In this document: positions 18,286-27,745 of the stretch, in pieces
Position numbering within the stretch: position 1 is the stretch's first letter
Layout: each line of letters begins with the position of its first letter
Source of the DNA: Paenibacillus illinoisensis NBRC 15959
GTDB taxonomy: Bacteria; Bacillota; Bacilli; Paenibacillales; Paenibacillaceae
Reading direction: 5' to 3'
DNA: 64,000 nucleotides
NCBI RefSeq assembly: GCF_004000925.1
Contig: NZ_BIME01000006.1
Coordinates: forward strand, 1 to 64,000
Notes under the pieces: generated by a model
The model's input: the letters and a program-made list of their open reading frames with translations, nothing else
Databases searched by the model: none
Told to the model about the DNA's origin: nothing
Program-made: the position numbers and the translations under genes

Positions 18286-19326
18286 GTGTCAGAAGCATAT
18301 AAAAAGGCCGGCGTCGATATCGCGGCAGGTAATGAAGCGGTTGAACGGATGAAAAAACACGTGAAGCGTACCTTCCGTCCGGAAGTGATGACAGATCTGG
18401 GCGGATTTGGAGCCCTGTTCGGTTTGAACAAAGACAAATATGATGAGCCGGTGCTCGTTTCCGGCACTGACGGTGTAGGAACCAAGCTGAAAATCGCGTT
18501 TGCCATGGACCGTCACGATACCATTGGAATCGACGCTGTGGCCATGTGTGTGAACGACATTGTGGTGCAGGGAGCGGAGCCGCTCTTTTTCCTCGATTAC
18601 CTGGCATGTGACAAAGTCATCCCTGAGAAGATCGAAGCCATCGTTGCTGGTATCGCTGAAGGATGTCACCAGTCCGGATGTGCGCTTATTGGCGGAGAAA
18701 CGGCAGAAATGCCGGGCATGTATAGTGAAGGGGAATACGATATTGCCGGATTTACCGTGGGAATCGTGGATAAAGCCAAAATCATCAACGGCACGACCAT
18801 CTCTCCAGGTGACACGGTAATTGGACTGGCTTCCAGTGGTGTACACAGCAATGGATTCTCGCTGGTCCGCAGACTTTTGCTGGAGGAAGCCGGGCTGGAT
18901 CTGCATGAGGAAGTATCTGAACTGGGCGGCAAGCTGGGTGATGCACTGCTGGAGCCGACAAAAATCTATGTGAAACCACTTCTGTCCCTGCTGGAAAAGA
19001 TCAACGTCAAAGGCATGGCTCACATTACGGGTGGCGGATTTATCGAGAATATCCCACGGATGCTGCCTAGCAGCGTCAATGTAGATATCGATTACGGCTC
19101 ATGGCCGATTCTGCCAATCTTCAACCTGCTGCAGCAAAAAGGGTCGGTCTCGAACCGGGATATGTTCACCACGTTTAACATGGGAATCGGACTTGTGCTT
19201 GTCGTGAACGAAGCAGACGCAAACGAAGCTCTGGAACAGCTGAAAGCTTCTGGTGAAGAAGCGTACATCATTGGACGTGTGACTGAAGGAGATGCGCGAG
19301 TAACCTTCACGGGAGCGGATGTTTAA
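18286..19326 (+). CDS. purM: Phosphoribosylformylglycinamidine cyclo-ligase
   Basis: PurM closes the imidazole ring, converting FGAM to AIR with ATP. The product has [15 protein letters not shown], the [17 protein letters not shown] motif and [16 protein letters not shown]. The GTG at 18286 gives 346 residues, the usual length, with AAGGGTG at a good spacing of 8; an ATG two codons earlier (18280) has a spacing of only about 4. It overlaps purN by 1 bp. Confidence 0.96.
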   Translation: MSEAYKKAGVDIAAGNEAVERMKKHVKRTFRPEVMTDLGGFGALFGLNKDKYDEPVLVSGTDGVGTKLKIAFAMDRHDTIGIDAVAMCVNDIVVQGAEPLFFLDYLACDKVIPEKIEAIVAGIAEGCHQSGCALIGGETAEMPGMYSEGEYDIAGFTVGIVDKAKIINGTTISPGDTVIGLASSGVHSNGFSLVRRLLLEEAGLDLHEEVSELGGKLGDALLEPTKIYVKPLLSLLEKINVKGMAHITGGGFIENIPRMLPSSVNVDIDYGSWPILPIFNLLQQKGSVSNRDMFTTFNMGIGLVLVVNEADANEALEQLKASGEEAYIIGRVTEGDARVTFTGADV

Positions 19327-19943
19327 TGGCGAACTACCGGATTGCCGTATTTGCCTCTGGTGAAGGGTCGAACTTTCAGGCATTGGTGGATGCAGCGAAA
19401 AACGGAGGACTGGATGCATCCGTAGATTTGCTGGTGTGTGACAAACCTGCTGCACGCGTTGTGCAGCGGGCCAAGGATGCTGGCGTGGATTGCCATCTGT
19501 TCACTCCGAAAAATTACGATTCCCGCGAGGCCTACGAGGCTGAGATCGTGGAAGTGCTTGAATCCAAAAACATTGACTTGGTTGTTCTTGCCGGATATAT
19601 GAGACTGCTGACTTCAGTCGTAGTGGATCGGTATGCCGGACGGCTGATTAACATCCATCCGTCCTTGCTGCCCGCATTTGCAGGTAAGGATGCAATCGGA
19701 CAGGCATTGGAGTACGGCGTGAAAATTACTGGGGTAACCGTACACTTCGTGGATGGTGGCATGGATACGGGGCCTATCATTGCCCAGCATCCTGTGCCGA
19801 TTCTGCCTGAGGATACGGCAGAATCGATCAGCCGTTCCATTCATGCAGCGGAACAGCAGCTGTATCCGGAGGTTGTTTCCTGGTTTGCTCAAGGATTGGT
19901 TCAGCTGGAGGGCCGTCAGGTTACGGTTCGCAAAGCGAACTAA
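19326..19943 (+). CDS. purN: Phosphoribosylglycinamide formyltransferase
   Basis: PurN transfers a formyl group from 10-formyl-THF to GAR. The 205-residue product has the N-terminal IAVFASGEGSNFQALVDA and the catalytic segment NIHPSLLPAFAGKDAIGQAL with the conserved Asn and His, then VHFVDGGMDTGPIIAQ with the Asp. The ATG overlaps the purM stop by one base. Confidence 0.97.
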   Translation: MANYRIAVFASGEGSNFQALVDAAKNGGLDASVDLLVCDKPAARVVQRAKDAGVDCHLFTPKNYDSREAYEAEIVEVLESKNIDLVVLAGYMRLLTSVVVDRYAGRLINIHPSLLPAFAGKDAIGQALEYGVKITGVTVHFVDGGMDTGPIIAQHPVPILPEDTAESISRSIHAAEQQLYPEVVSWFAQGLVQLEGRQVTVRKAN

Positions 19944-19952
19944 GCATGTACA

Positions 19953-20022
19953 AGATAACGGAGAAGTTAGCATTTGATCCGGGAGTGAAGGCGATCGCAA
20001 GATTGTTCTGAACTCTCAATGG
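19953..20022 (+). repeat. Dispersed repeat remnant, copy H (purN-purH gap)
   Basis: GATAACGGAGAAG resembles the left edge of copies D and F, and GCGATCGCAAGATTGTTCTG matches the right arm of copy A. The central core is missing, so this looks like a decayed or internally deleted copy. Confidence 0.55.
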
Positions 20023-20165
20023 TTCTGATATGAAATCATTCATTCACCTTATATCGTAGGAATCGTCGAAACTTGGTACGCATTTTGTGATATTTCTCGG
20101 GAAATAAATCGGCTGTGTTTCGTCATGAAACGCGGGGTTATGGGACATTAAAGGAGGAGCATATT

Positions 20166-21713
20166 GTGAGTATCAAAAGAGCTTTGGTCAGTGTGTGGGA
20201 TAAAACAGGCATCGTGGACTTTTGCCGCGAGCTGTCGCAAATGGGAGTGGAGATTATTTCGACAGGAGGTACAAGCAGCCTGTTGTCGAAGGAAGGCGTA
20301 CCTGTGATCGGGATCTCGGATGTGACTGGATTCCCGGAAATTATGGACGGACGTGTCAAAACGCTGCATCCAGCCGTTCATGGCGGTTTGCTGGCTGTAC
20401 GTGACAGTGAAGATCATAAACGCCAGATGGAAGAGAATGGACTAGATTATATCGACCTGGTAGTCGTAAACCTGTACCCATTCCAGGACACCATTGCGAA
20501 GCCGGATGTAACCTATGAAGATGCGATTGAGAACATCGATATCGGTGGTCCTACCATGCTTCGTTCTGCGGCCAAGAACCATGCTTTTGTTAGTGTTGTT
20601 GTCGACACGGCAGACTATGGCAAAGTGCTGGAGGAAGTGCGCAGCAGTGGGGATACCACGCTGGAAACACGTAAACGGCTTGCGGCAAAAGTTTTCCGTC
20701 ATACGGCGGCTTACGATGCAGTTATCTCTGATTATCTCTCCAACCTGAATGGTGATCCACTGCCAGAGCGTTTGACGGTGACTTACGAAAAAATCCAGGA
20801 TTTGCGCTACGGCGAAAATCCGCATCAACAAGCGGCATTCTATCGTAAACCGCTTGCTGCTCAAGATACGTTGACAACAGCCGAGCAACTGCACGGCAAA
20901 GAGCTGTCTTACAATAACATCAACGATGCAAACGCAGCGTTGCAGATCGTCAAGGAATTTGTAGAGCCTGCTGTTGTGGCGGTTAAGCACATGAACCCTT
21001 GCGGCGTGGGCATTGGTGAAAGCATCTATGAAGCCTACAGCAAAGCATATGCTGCTGATCCAACATCCATCTTCGGTGGCATTGTGGCAGCGAACCGCAT
21101 AATCGACAGCGACACAGCTGCCAAACTGAGCGAGATTTTCCTGGAAATCGTGCTGGCTCCTGATTTTACGCAAGAGGCACTGGATATCCTGACGAAGAAG
21201 AAAAACATTCGTTTGCTCAAAACGGGTGAATTGAATGCAGCTCGTGACCGGGCGAGCCAATTCGCGGTGACCTCTATCGACGGCGGCATGATCGTACAAC
21301 AGAGCGATGTGCATTCCATTGAAGCAAGTGAACTAAAAGTTGTTACAGATCGTGCACCTTCCGAAGAAGAATTGAAACAGCTCCTCTTTGGCTGGAAAGT
21401 AGTTAAGCACGTGAAATCCAATGCGATCGTGCTTGCAGCGAATGACATGACCGTAGGTGTGGGCGCTGGACAAATGAACCGCGTTGGTGCAGCCAAAATT
21501 GCCATTGAACAAGCTGGCGAGCAAGCAAAGGGTGCTATTCTCGCATCGGATGCATTCTTCCCGATGGGGGATACGCTGGAACTGGCAGCTAAGGCTGGAA
21601 TTACAGCTGTTATCCAACCAGGCGGTTCCATTAAGGATGAAGAGTCCATTAAAGTAGCGAATGAGTATGGTATTGCCATGGTCTTCACAGGCGTTCGCCA
21701 TTTCAAACACTAA
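20166..21713 (+). CDS. purH: Bifunctional AICAR formyltransferase / IMP cyclohydrolase
   Basis: PurH carries out the last two steps to IMP. The N-terminal IMP cyclohydrolase (MGS-like) domain has [10 protein letters not shown] and [15 protein letters not shown]. The C-terminal transformylase domain shows [13 protein letters not shown] and [15 protein letters not shown]. The frame opens at 20115, but the GTG at 20166 directly follows AAAGGAGGAGCATATT and gives 515 residues starting [15 protein letters not shown]. It lies after a 222-bp gap with repeat remnant H. Confidence 0.97.
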   Translation: MSIKRALVSVWDKTGIVDFCRELSQMGVEIISTGGTSSLLSKEGVPVIGISDVTGFPEIMDGRVKTLHPAVHGGLLAVRDSEDHKRQMEENGLDYIDLVVVNLYPFQDTIAKPDVTYEDAIENIDIGGPTMLRSAAKNHAFVSVVVDTADYGKVLEEVRSSGDTTLETRKRLAAKVFRHTAAYDAVISDYLSNLNGDPLPERLTVTYEKIQDLRYGENPHQQAAFYRKPLAAQDTLTTAEQLHGKELSYNNINDANAALQIVKEFVEPAVVAVKHMNPCGVGIGESIYEAYSKAYAADPTSIFGGIVAANRIIDSDTAAKLSEIFLEIVLAPDFTQEALDILTKKKNIRLLKTGELNAARDRASQFAVTSIDGGMIVQQSDVHSIEASELKVVTDRAPSEEELKQLLFGWKVVKHVKSNAIVLAANDMTVGVGAGQMNRVGAAKIAIEQAGEQAKGAILASDAFFPMGDTLELAAKAGITAVIQPGGSIKDEESIKVANEYGIAMVFTGVRHFKH

Positions 21714-21739
21714 GAGTCGAAATCAAAGCTTCACACGTC

Positions 21740-21767
21740 GATGAACAAGCGAATAGGCTTGTTCATC
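21740..21767 (+). terminator. Perfect 11-bp hairpin between purH and purD
   Basis: GATGAACAAGC and GCTTGTTCATC surround a 6-nt loop, followed by CTCATTTTC. The T run is poor, so it may be a weak terminator, an attenuation point or an RNA-processing site inside the operon. Confidence 0.5.
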
Positions 21768-21837
21768 CTCATTTTCAGCACATTAGCAATTATCAATAAC
21801 GAGCGATTTCTGGAATTCATGAGGGGGAACGGAACGA

Positions 21838-23103
21838 ATGGATATTCTGGTAGTGGGCGGCGGCGGTCGGGAACATGCGATCATCTGGGCGCTGGCAAAA
21901 AGTCCGAAAGCGGGCAAGATTCACTGTGCGCCAGGAAATGCAGGCATTGCACAGCTTGCCGAATGTCACCCGGTGGCAGTGAATGAATTCGATAAATTAA
22001 AGGCTCTTGCCGTGGAACTCAAGGTGGATCTGGTGGTCATTGGTCCGGATGATCCGCTGGCAGACGGGATTGTGGATGCATTTGATTCCACAGGCATTCC
22101 GGTCTTTGGACCGCGTCGCAATGCAGCGGAGATTGAAGGAAGCAAAACATTCATGAAGGATCTGCTGCATAAGTACAACATCCCAACGGCAGCCTATGAG
22201 AAATTCGACAATTACGAGCAGGCTCAGGCTTATCTTGATGCACAGGCAATTCCCGTGGTCATCAAGGCCGATGGCCTGGCAGCCGGTAAAGGTGTAACGG
22301 TCGCTTATTCCCGCGAGGAAGCTGATCAGGCACTACGCAGTATTATGGTAGAGAAAGTCTTCGGGGAAGCAGGAGCCAAAGTAATTATTGAAGAGTTTCT
22401 GGCAGGGCAGGAGATGTCGATTCTGGCATTTGTTGACGGCGAGACCGTTCGTCCGATGGCCGCTGCACAGGATCACAAGCCAGTCTACGACGATGACAAG
22501 GGGCCTAACACGGGTGGGATGGGTACATATTCACCACTGCCACATATTCCGAATTCAATTATTGAAGAGGCTGTTGAAACCATTATTAAGCCAACGGCCA
22601 AAGCCATGGTATCCGAAGGACGTCCATTCCGCGGCGTACTGTTTGCCGGACTCATGATCTCACCGGACGGCAAACCGAAAACAATTGAATTCAATGCTCG
22701 TTTTGGTGATCCCGAGACACAGGTTGTACTGCCGCGCCTCAAAACGGATCTGCTCGACATTTTCTGGGCCACCGTGCATGGCAAACTGGCGGACATGGAA
22801 ATTGAGTGGAGCAAAGAGGCTGCCGTATGCGTGGTCCTGGCATCGGGAGGATATCCGGGGCCGTATGCAAAAGGCGTAGCCATCGAAGGTCTGGATCAGG
22901 TCAGCGATGCTGTCGTCTTCCACGCAGGAACGGCGCGCAGCGAATCCGGAGAATGGGTCACGAATGGTGGACGTATTCTTGGGGTAGTGGGTCTTGGCGC
23001 CGATATTGCTGAAGCTAGAAACAAGGCTTATGCAGAGGCGGAACGTATCCGCTTCGAAGGCAAGCATCAGCGATCTGACATTGCTGCCAAAGCTTTAGTG
23101 TAA
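21838..23103 (+). CDS. purD: Phosphoribosylamine-glycine ligase
   Basis: PurD joins glycine to phosphoribosylamine with ATP. The 421-residue ATP-grasp protein has VVGGGGREHAIIWALAKS, VVIKADGLAAGKGVTVAYS, PNTGGMGTYSPLP and IEFNARFGDPETQVVLPRL. The ATG follows GAGGGGGAACGGAACGA. It is the last gene of the operon, with a strong terminator 20 nt after its stop. Confidence 0.97.
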   Translation: MDILVVGGGGREHAIIWALAKSPKAGKIHCAPGNAGIAQLAECHPVAVNEFDKLKALAVELKVDLVVIGPDDPLADGIVDAFDSTGIPVFGPRRNAAEIEGSKTFMKDLLHKYNIPTAAYEKFDNYEQAQAYLDAQAIPVVIKADGLAAGKGVTVAYSREEADQALRSIMVEKVFGEAGAKVIIEEFLAGQEMSILAFVDGETVRPMAAAQDHKPVYDDDKGPNTGGMGTYSPLPHIPNSIIEEAVETIIKPTAKAMVSEGRPFRGVLFAGLMISPDGKPKTIEFNARFGDPETQVVLPRLKTDLLDIFWATVHGKLADMEIEWSKEAAVCVVLASGGYPGPYAKGVAIEGLDQVSDAVVFHAGTARSESGEWVTNGGRILGVVGLGADIAEARNKAYAEAERIRFEGKHQRSDIAAKALV

Positions 23104-23120
23104 ATAGTTATTGGAATATG

Positions 23121-23182
23121 GGTCCGCCCGAGGAATGCCTTCAGATCAGAAGCATGGCATTCATCGGGCGGGCCTTTTTTTA
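23121..23182 (+). terminator. Terminator of the purine operon
   Basis: GGTCCGCCCGA with GGAATGCC pairs GGCATTC with TCGGGCGGGCC in a long stem followed by seven T residues. Confidence 0.92.
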
Positions 23183-23721
23183 CGCTGGATCATTCTGTTA
23201 GAAATATGTTTCAGCTGGATAACTCCAAGGGTAGTAGTGATATAAAACAGGTCTATTCTATACATAGCTTTGTTAGGTATATAAGTAACTTATTACATGA
23301 ATTAAGCCATTTGTGAACAAAATATTCATGAATTTACGTGCAAGATAATCCAAACCATGACGTACAACTGGATGGTTTGATTCGGAACATGTTATACTTT
23401 TCTGAAACAGGAATGAACAAGAGGGGAGGTGGATATCTATTGGGAAGGCGATATTGTAAACTGTCCAAATGGAGAATTAAGGTGGAGTAAATCGGAGAAA
23501 CAATCTGACAGCATGAGGGTTAGCCCTAATTATAGAGAAGTGGTTTCTTAATGTGATTGACTTCATCCTGAATTCCTGTTTTGCAACTTACAAGGTCTGT
23601 GTGCAGCATATAGCAATCTCGTCATTATTGAATTCGATTTTATATATGCATACGCCCAATTTAACTACAATCAGCTGTGCAGCCGTTAACGGGGTTAACG
23701 AGCGCTGCTGTAACTATTTCT
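23183..23721. other. Long non-coding leader region before the first CNNM gene
   Basis: No convincing gene was found in about 540 bp. CAAACCAT (23351-23358) and ATGGTTTG (23372-23379) form an 8-bp inverted repeat just before a TATACT (23392-23397), a possible operator and -10. No known magnesium riboswitch motif was recognised. Confidence 0.4.
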
Positions 23722-23755
23722 GGAGGTGAATCCCTGAGAATCGGGGAAATCATTG
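23722..23755 (+). promoter_or_regulatory. Hairpin between ribosome site and TTG start, CNNM gene 1
   Basis: GGAGGTGA (23722-23729) is followed by a 7-bp hairpin TCCCTGA-GAA-TCGGGGA (23731-23747, one G-T pair) and then the TTG at 23753. Of the 26 nt between GGAGG and TTG, 17 are in the hairpin, leaving 9. The paralogue at 25447 has the same arrangement with a different stem. Confidence 0.65.
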
Positions 23756-25090
23756 GACATAATTACCATCTTGAATTTAGCATTACTTGTGCTCTTGATT
23801 GCTTTGACTGCTTTTTTTGTGGCATCCGAATTTGCGGTTGTTAAGATTCGTACATCAAGAGTGGATCAACTGGTTGCCGAAGGTAACAAAAAGGCAGTAC
23901 TCGCCAAGAAGGTCGTTTCCGATCTGGATTACTATCTGTCTGCCTGTCAGCTTGGTATTACGGTAACGGCTCTAGGACTTGGTGCATTAGGTAAGCCGAC
24001 TGTCGAGAGGCTGTTATATCCGGTATTTGAGTACCTGAATATTTCACCGGCCATTTCGTCGGTTGCCTCCTATGCGATTGCCTTTATCCTTGTGACGTTC
24101 CTTCACGTGGTTGTCGGTGAGATGGCACCTAAAACCATGGCGATTCAATTTTCGGAAAAATTGACGCTGATGCTCTCGCCATCGCTTTACTGGTTCGGAA
24201 AGATCATGTACCCTTTCATCTGGGCACTCAATGGGGCATCCCGCGTCCTTCTGCGGATGTTCGGTGTGAAGCCTGCAGGACATGATCAGGCTTATTCCGA
24301 GGATGAGATCAAAATCATCATGAACCAGAGTTATGAAGGCGACGAGACGAATCAAACCAAGTTGTCTTACTTGGAAAATGTGTTTGTGTTTGATGAACGG
24401 GTTGCAAAAGATATCATGGTTCCGCGGACGGAACTTGTCACATTGGACCAGGAGATGACTTACGACGATATCATACCATTGCTTGATGAGCATAACTATT
24501 CCCGATATCCAGTCATTGAAGAAGGGGATAAGGACCGCATTGTAGGCATGGTCAATGTCAAAAAGATTCTGCCGGATATGGTTGCCCAGAAGCAATACCA
24601 ACTTGCCGACTTTGTCCGTGAGATTCCATTTGTTTCCGAGATTACACGTATCCAGGATGCCATGATTAAAATGCAGCAGGAACGCGTGCATATGGCCGTG
24701 GTAGTCGATGAATACGGCGGTACCTCGGGTATTCTTACGATGGAGGATATTCTGGAGGAGCTTGTTGGTGAGATCCGTGACGAATTCGATGCCGATGAAG
24801 TAGCTGACATTCAGGAGACCGGAGAAAATCAATATCTGATTAACGGCCGAGTGCTTCTGGACGAAGTGGAGCGGCAGTTCGGATTGATTTTCGAAGGGAA
24901 TGAGGAGATGGACACCGTCGCCGGCTGGATTCAGTTCCAGAAGGGTGTGCGTGTGGAAAATGGTGATACGGTTGTCCACGGCGATTATGTCTGGACCGTA
25001 GTGGATACCGAAAACTATCAGATCAAGCAGGTCCTGCTTGAGCGCGTGAACACAGCCTCAGTGGAGGAAGCTACAAGCGATCTGGCCTAA
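23753..25090 (+). CDS. CNNM/HlyC-CorC family membrane transporter, full length
   Basis: This 445-residue protein belongs to the family often labelled hemolysin or CorB/CorC, now linked to Mg2+ export. It has an N-terminal CNNM (DUF21) membrane domain with about four hydrophobic segments (FFVASEFAVVKIRTSRVDQL near the start), two CBS domains around residues 205-330 (VPRTELVTLD, HMAVVVDEYGGTSGILTMED) and a C-terminal CorC_HlyC domain. The start is TTG, as no ATG lies near the conserved N terminus. The leader has a hairpin between the ribosome site and the start. A shorter paralogue follows. Confidence 0.93.
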   Translation: MDIITILNLALLVLLIALTAFFVASEFAVVKIRTSRVDQLVAEGNKKAVLAKKVVSDLDYYLSACQLGITVTALGLGALGKPTVERLLYPVFEYLNISPAISSVASYAIAFILVTFLHVVVGEMAPKTMAIQFSEKLTLMLSPSLYWFGKIMYPFIWALNGASRVLLRMFGVKPAGHDQAYSEDEIKIIMNQSYEGDETNQTKLSYLENVFVFDERVAKDIMVPRTELVTLDQEMTYDDIIPLLDEHNYSRYPVIEEGDKDRIVGMVNVKKILPDMVAQKQYQLADFVREIPFVSEITRIQDAMIKMQQERVHMAVVVDEYGGTSGILTMEDILEELVGEIRDEFDADEVADIQETGENQYLINGRVLLDEVERQFGLIFEGNEEMDTVAGWIQFQKGVRVENGDTVVHGDYVWTVVDTENYQIKQVLLERVNTASVEEATSDLA

Positions 25091-25138
25091 CTAGAATTGA
25101 ATTCCAGAATTTTCGATAGTTTGGTTTGTAGTAGTGTA

Positions 25139-25200
25139 GGGGACGGAATCGATTCTGAAGAAGCGCAGCGTTCGCGTTTGTAAACAAATTTTGACCCCTT
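25139..25200 (+). repeat. Dispersed repeat, left half only, copy E
   Basis: GAAGAAGCGCAGCGTTCGC matches the left arm and start of the core of the family (closest to copy B), but the right arm is absent. It lies just upstream of full copy F. Confidence 0.55.
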
Positions 25201-25234
25201 TAGATGTCTTTTTCATAAATTTATTAATTACATG

Positions 25235-25366
25235 ATAACGAAGAGGACAGAAAAAACCTGAAGAAGCGGAGTGTTCCCCTTTATCACCGGATTTTCAACC
25301 CTATAAATTAGGAAAGAAAAAATCTGGGGATAACAGCGATCGGAAGGTTGTTCTGTCATCGGAGTG
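25235..25366 (+). repeat. Dispersed structured repeat, copy F
   Basis: The copy begins GATAACGAAGAGGACAG and ends with AGGTTGTTCTGTCATCGGAG. The core is CCCCTTTATCACCGGATTTT / AAAATCTGGGGATAACAGCGAT. Outer arms ACAGAAAAAACCT and AGGTTGTTCTGT pair. It lies between the two CNNM genes. Confidence 0.9.
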
Positions 25367-25416
25367 GACCAATGTAAGATTCATCAGAAATTTATAACCA
25401 TTAAAATGTTCAACTT

Positions 25417-25449
25417 GGAGGTGAATCCCTCACTCGAGGGAAATCATTG
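25417..25449 (+). promoter_or_regulatory. Hairpin between ribosome site and TTG start, CNNM gene 2
   Basis: GGAGGTGA (25417-25424) is followed by a 6-bp hairpin TCCCTC-ACTC-GAGGGA (25426-25441) and the TTG at 25447. Of 25 nt between GGAGG and TTG, 16 are in the hairpin, leaving 9 as in gene 1. Flanks GGAGGTGAATCCCT and GGGAAATCATTGGAC are identical to gene 1. Confidence 0.65.
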
Positions 25450-26529
25450 GACGGAATAATAGCATTGAATTTATTTTTGGTAGCCGTATTTATAGGGCTT
25501 ACCGCCTTCTTCGTCGGCGCTGAATTCGCCATTCTGAAAGTGCGGATGTCACGAATTGATCAGCTGATTTCGGAAGGCAACAAAAAAGCGGTCATGGCCA
25601 AGAAAGTCGCGCACAATCTGGACTATTACCTATCGGCATGCCAACTGGGGATCACGATTACGGCTCTCGTTCTGGGGGCTTTGGGTGAACCGACGGTTGA
25701 AAAAATGCTTCATCCGCTGTTCGAGCGACTTGAAGTGCCGGCAGCCGTGTCGACGGTATTATCCTACGGGATTGCCTTGGCGATCATTACGTTCCTGCAT
25801 GTGGTTATTGGTGAGCTCGCACCCAAAACGCTGGCGATCCAATTTGCAGAGAGAATGACGCTTTTACTTGCACCACCGCTGTACTGGTTTGGTAAGATCA
25901 TGAATCCGTTTATCTATGCGCTTAATGGTGCTGCACGGGTGCTGCTCGGAATCTTTGGCATCAAGCCTGCCGGACACGATACCGTCCACTCCGAAGAGGA
26001 ACTGAAGCTGATTGTAGCCCAGAGTTATGAGAGCGGGGAGATCAATCAGACCGAGCTGGACTATCTGAAAAACATTTTTGCGTTTGATGAGCGTCTGCTG
26101 CAGGAGATTATGATTCGCAAAGAAAAAATCGTTACGCTGAATAAGGAAATGCCGCTCGATCAGGTTATCGAAGTGCTGAATCGGCATGAGTATACGAGAT
26201 ATCCGGTCATTGCGAACGGGGATGCGGCTCGCTTTATCGGCTTCATTAATACAAAAGAAATGCTGACCAGTGTGGCTGCAGGAAGATCGTTCAGCATGGA
26301 TGCCTACATTCATGATATGCCTGGATTTTCGGAGAAGTCCCCGATCAAGGATGTTCTGATCCAAATGCAGCAGAGTCGTGTGCATATGGCCATTGTGAAT
26401 AATGATGAGGGTGCTGCCATTGGTTTGGTTACGATGGAGGACATTCTGGAGGAAATCGTTGGGGATATCAAGGATGAATACGAGCATAGGGATCTGGTGA
26501 ATCCGCCCAAACGATTGAAATTGACTTAA
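25447..26529 (+). CDS. CNNM family membrane protein lacking the CorC_HlyC domain
   Basis: This 360-residue paralogue of the preceding protein shares the N-terminal membrane domain (FFVGAEFAILKVRMSRIDQL) and the CBS pair (RKEKIVTLN, HMAIVNNDEGAAIGLVTMED). It stops soon after the second CBS domain (EDILEEIVGDIKDEYEHRD) and has only about 15 more residues, so the C-terminal CorC_HlyC domain of gene 1 is absent. Such short forms occur naturally. The start is TTG behind the same hairpin leader as gene 1. A terminator follows directly. Confidence 0.92.
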   Translation: MDGIIALNLFLVAVFIGLTAFFVGAEFAILKVRMSRIDQLISEGNKKAVMAKKVAHNLDYYLSACQLGITITALVLGALGEPTVEKMLHPLFERLEVPAAVSTVLSYGIALAIITFLHVVIGELAPKTLAIQFAERMTLLLAPPLYWFGKIMNPFIYALNGAARVLLGIFGIKPAGHDTVHSEEELKLIVAQSYESGEINQTELDYLKNIFAFDERLLQEIMIRKEKIVTLNKEMPLDQVIEVLNRHEYTRYPVIANGDAARFIGFINTKEMLTSVAAGRSFSMDAYIHDMPGFSEKSPIKDVLIQMQQSRVHMAIVNNDEGAAIGLVTMEDILEEIVGDIKDEYEHRDLVNPPKRLKLT

Positions 26530-26541
26530 AGTAGACTTAAG

Positions 26542-26579
26542 AAAAACAGGTTTCCGATTCATTCGGAGACCTGTTTTTG
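26542..26579 (+). terminator. Terminator after the second CNNM gene
   Basis: AACAGGTTTCCGA and TCGGAGACCTGTT form a stem followed by TTTTTG. Confidence 0.88.
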
Positions 26580-26681
26580 TATTGCTCTTTTCTGCTAATC
26601 AGGAGTTAACAACATCAACGATGAAACAATCTTAATTTTAAAACAAAAAGCTTGCAATTAGACCAGTAATGGATTAATATG

Positions 26682-26707
26682 AATTTAAAGAATCTTAAAT
26701 TAAAGAT
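26682..26707. promoter_or_regulatory. Candidate MarR/MhqR-type operator of the mhqO-like operon
   Basis: ATCTTAAATTAAAGAT (26692-26707) is a near palindrome with the same outer ATCTY/RAGAT frame as the Bacillus MhqR site. An overlapping perfect inverted repeat AATTTAA/TTAAATT spans 26682-26701. The region is very AT-rich, so chance matches are likely. Confidence 0.35.
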
Positions 26708-26794
26708 AAATAAAAAAACAAACGCACAAACAACAATGAATAACAAACCGCTAAATTCAACCATGATAAAATTAAAACCAAGGGAGTGGAGATT

Positions 26795-27745
26795 ATGTTC
26801 AGAACTTCAGGTATCCATCACGTAACGGCTTTTGTAGATGACGCACAGAAAAATGTTGATTTTTACGCAGGGGTATTGGCCCTGAGACTGGTGAAAAAAA
26901 CAATTAACTTCGATGCACCGGATGTGTACCATCTGTATTACGGAAATGAGGATGGGGCGCCAGGTACAATCATCACCTTCTTCCCACACCAAAATGCCAT
27001 GAGAGGTGTCATTGGTTCCGGACAGACTGGGGTAACCGTATATGCGATTCCGGTAGGAAGTCTGCCATTCTGGAAAGAACGTCTCGCTTCCTTCGATATT
27101 CCGTTTGAAAATAAAACCAGATTCGGTGAGCAATATATTCGCTTCTTCGACAAAGGCGGCCTGCTGCTTGAACTGGTTGAACGTGAAGAGGGCCAGCCAA
27201 GTAAATGGACATTCAACGGGGTAACTCCTGAGCATGCTATCAAAGGTTTTGGCGGCGCAGTTTTGTTCAGCCAAGTTCCTGAGAAAACCACCGACGTGCT
27301 GGTTTCCATGCTCGGCCTGGAACAGGTAGGGGAAGAGAATGGATTGATTCGCCTTCGTGCGACTGGTGACATCGGGCAGATCATCGACGTTCAATCTACC
27401 GGATTCCAGCGGGGCATTGGCGGAGCAGGTACGGTGCACCACATTGCATGGCGTGCAAAAGACTATACAGAGCATGAGCAAATGCAGCGCGATCTGGAGA
27501 AAGCAGGCTACCATCCAACCCCTGTAATCGACCGTCAGTACTTCAATGCCGTGTATTTCCGGGAACCAGGGGGCATATTGTTCGAACTGGCTACCGATCC
27601 TCCGGGATTTGCACGCGATGAACCTCAGGAGAGCATGGGAGAGAAACTGATGCTGCCTGAATGGTATGAACCACAGCGTGAACAGATTGAAAAATTGCTG
27701 CCACCCATTGAAGTACGTGAATGGAAAGGAGAGTCCAAATCATGA
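26795..27745 (+). CDS. Ring-cleaving dioxygenase of the VOC family, MhqO-like
   Basis: The product of about 316 residues has two vicinal-oxygen-chelate (glyoxalase-type) halves. Metal-ligand candidates are the His of GIHHVTAF and of VHHIAWRAK and the Glu of ILFELATDP. It strongly resembles MhqA/MhqO proteins, which protect Bacillus from quinones and catechols. The ATG at 26795 follows AAGGGAG at spacing 8; the GTG at 26786 lies in the ribosome site and is rejected. The stop overlaps the next gene by 4 bp, the mhqO-mhqD order of Bacillus. Catechol as substrate is inferred. Confidence 0.88.
   Translation: MFRTSGIHHVTAFVDDAQKNVDFYAGVLALRLVKKTINFDAPDVYHLYYGNEDGAPGTIITFFPHQNAMRGVIGSGQTGVTVYAIPVGSLPFWKERLASFDIPFENKTRFGEQYIRFFDKGGLLLELVEREEGQPSKWTFNGVTPEHAIKGFGGAVLFSQVPEKTTDVLVSMLGLEQVGEENGLIRLRATGDIGQIIDVQSTGFQRGIGGAGTVHHIAWRAKDYTEHEQMQRDLEKAGYHPTPVIDRQYFNAVYFREPGGILFELATDPPGFARDEPQESMGEKLMLPEWYEPQREQIEKLLPPIEVREWKGESKS

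Noticed and set aside
23183..23752. Possible magnesium (M-box) riboswitch before the CNNM gene
   Set aside because: None of the conserved M-box segments was found in the leader.
24044..24979. 311-codon minus-strand open frame
   Set aside because: Shadow of the first CNNM gene; no ribosome site or family match.
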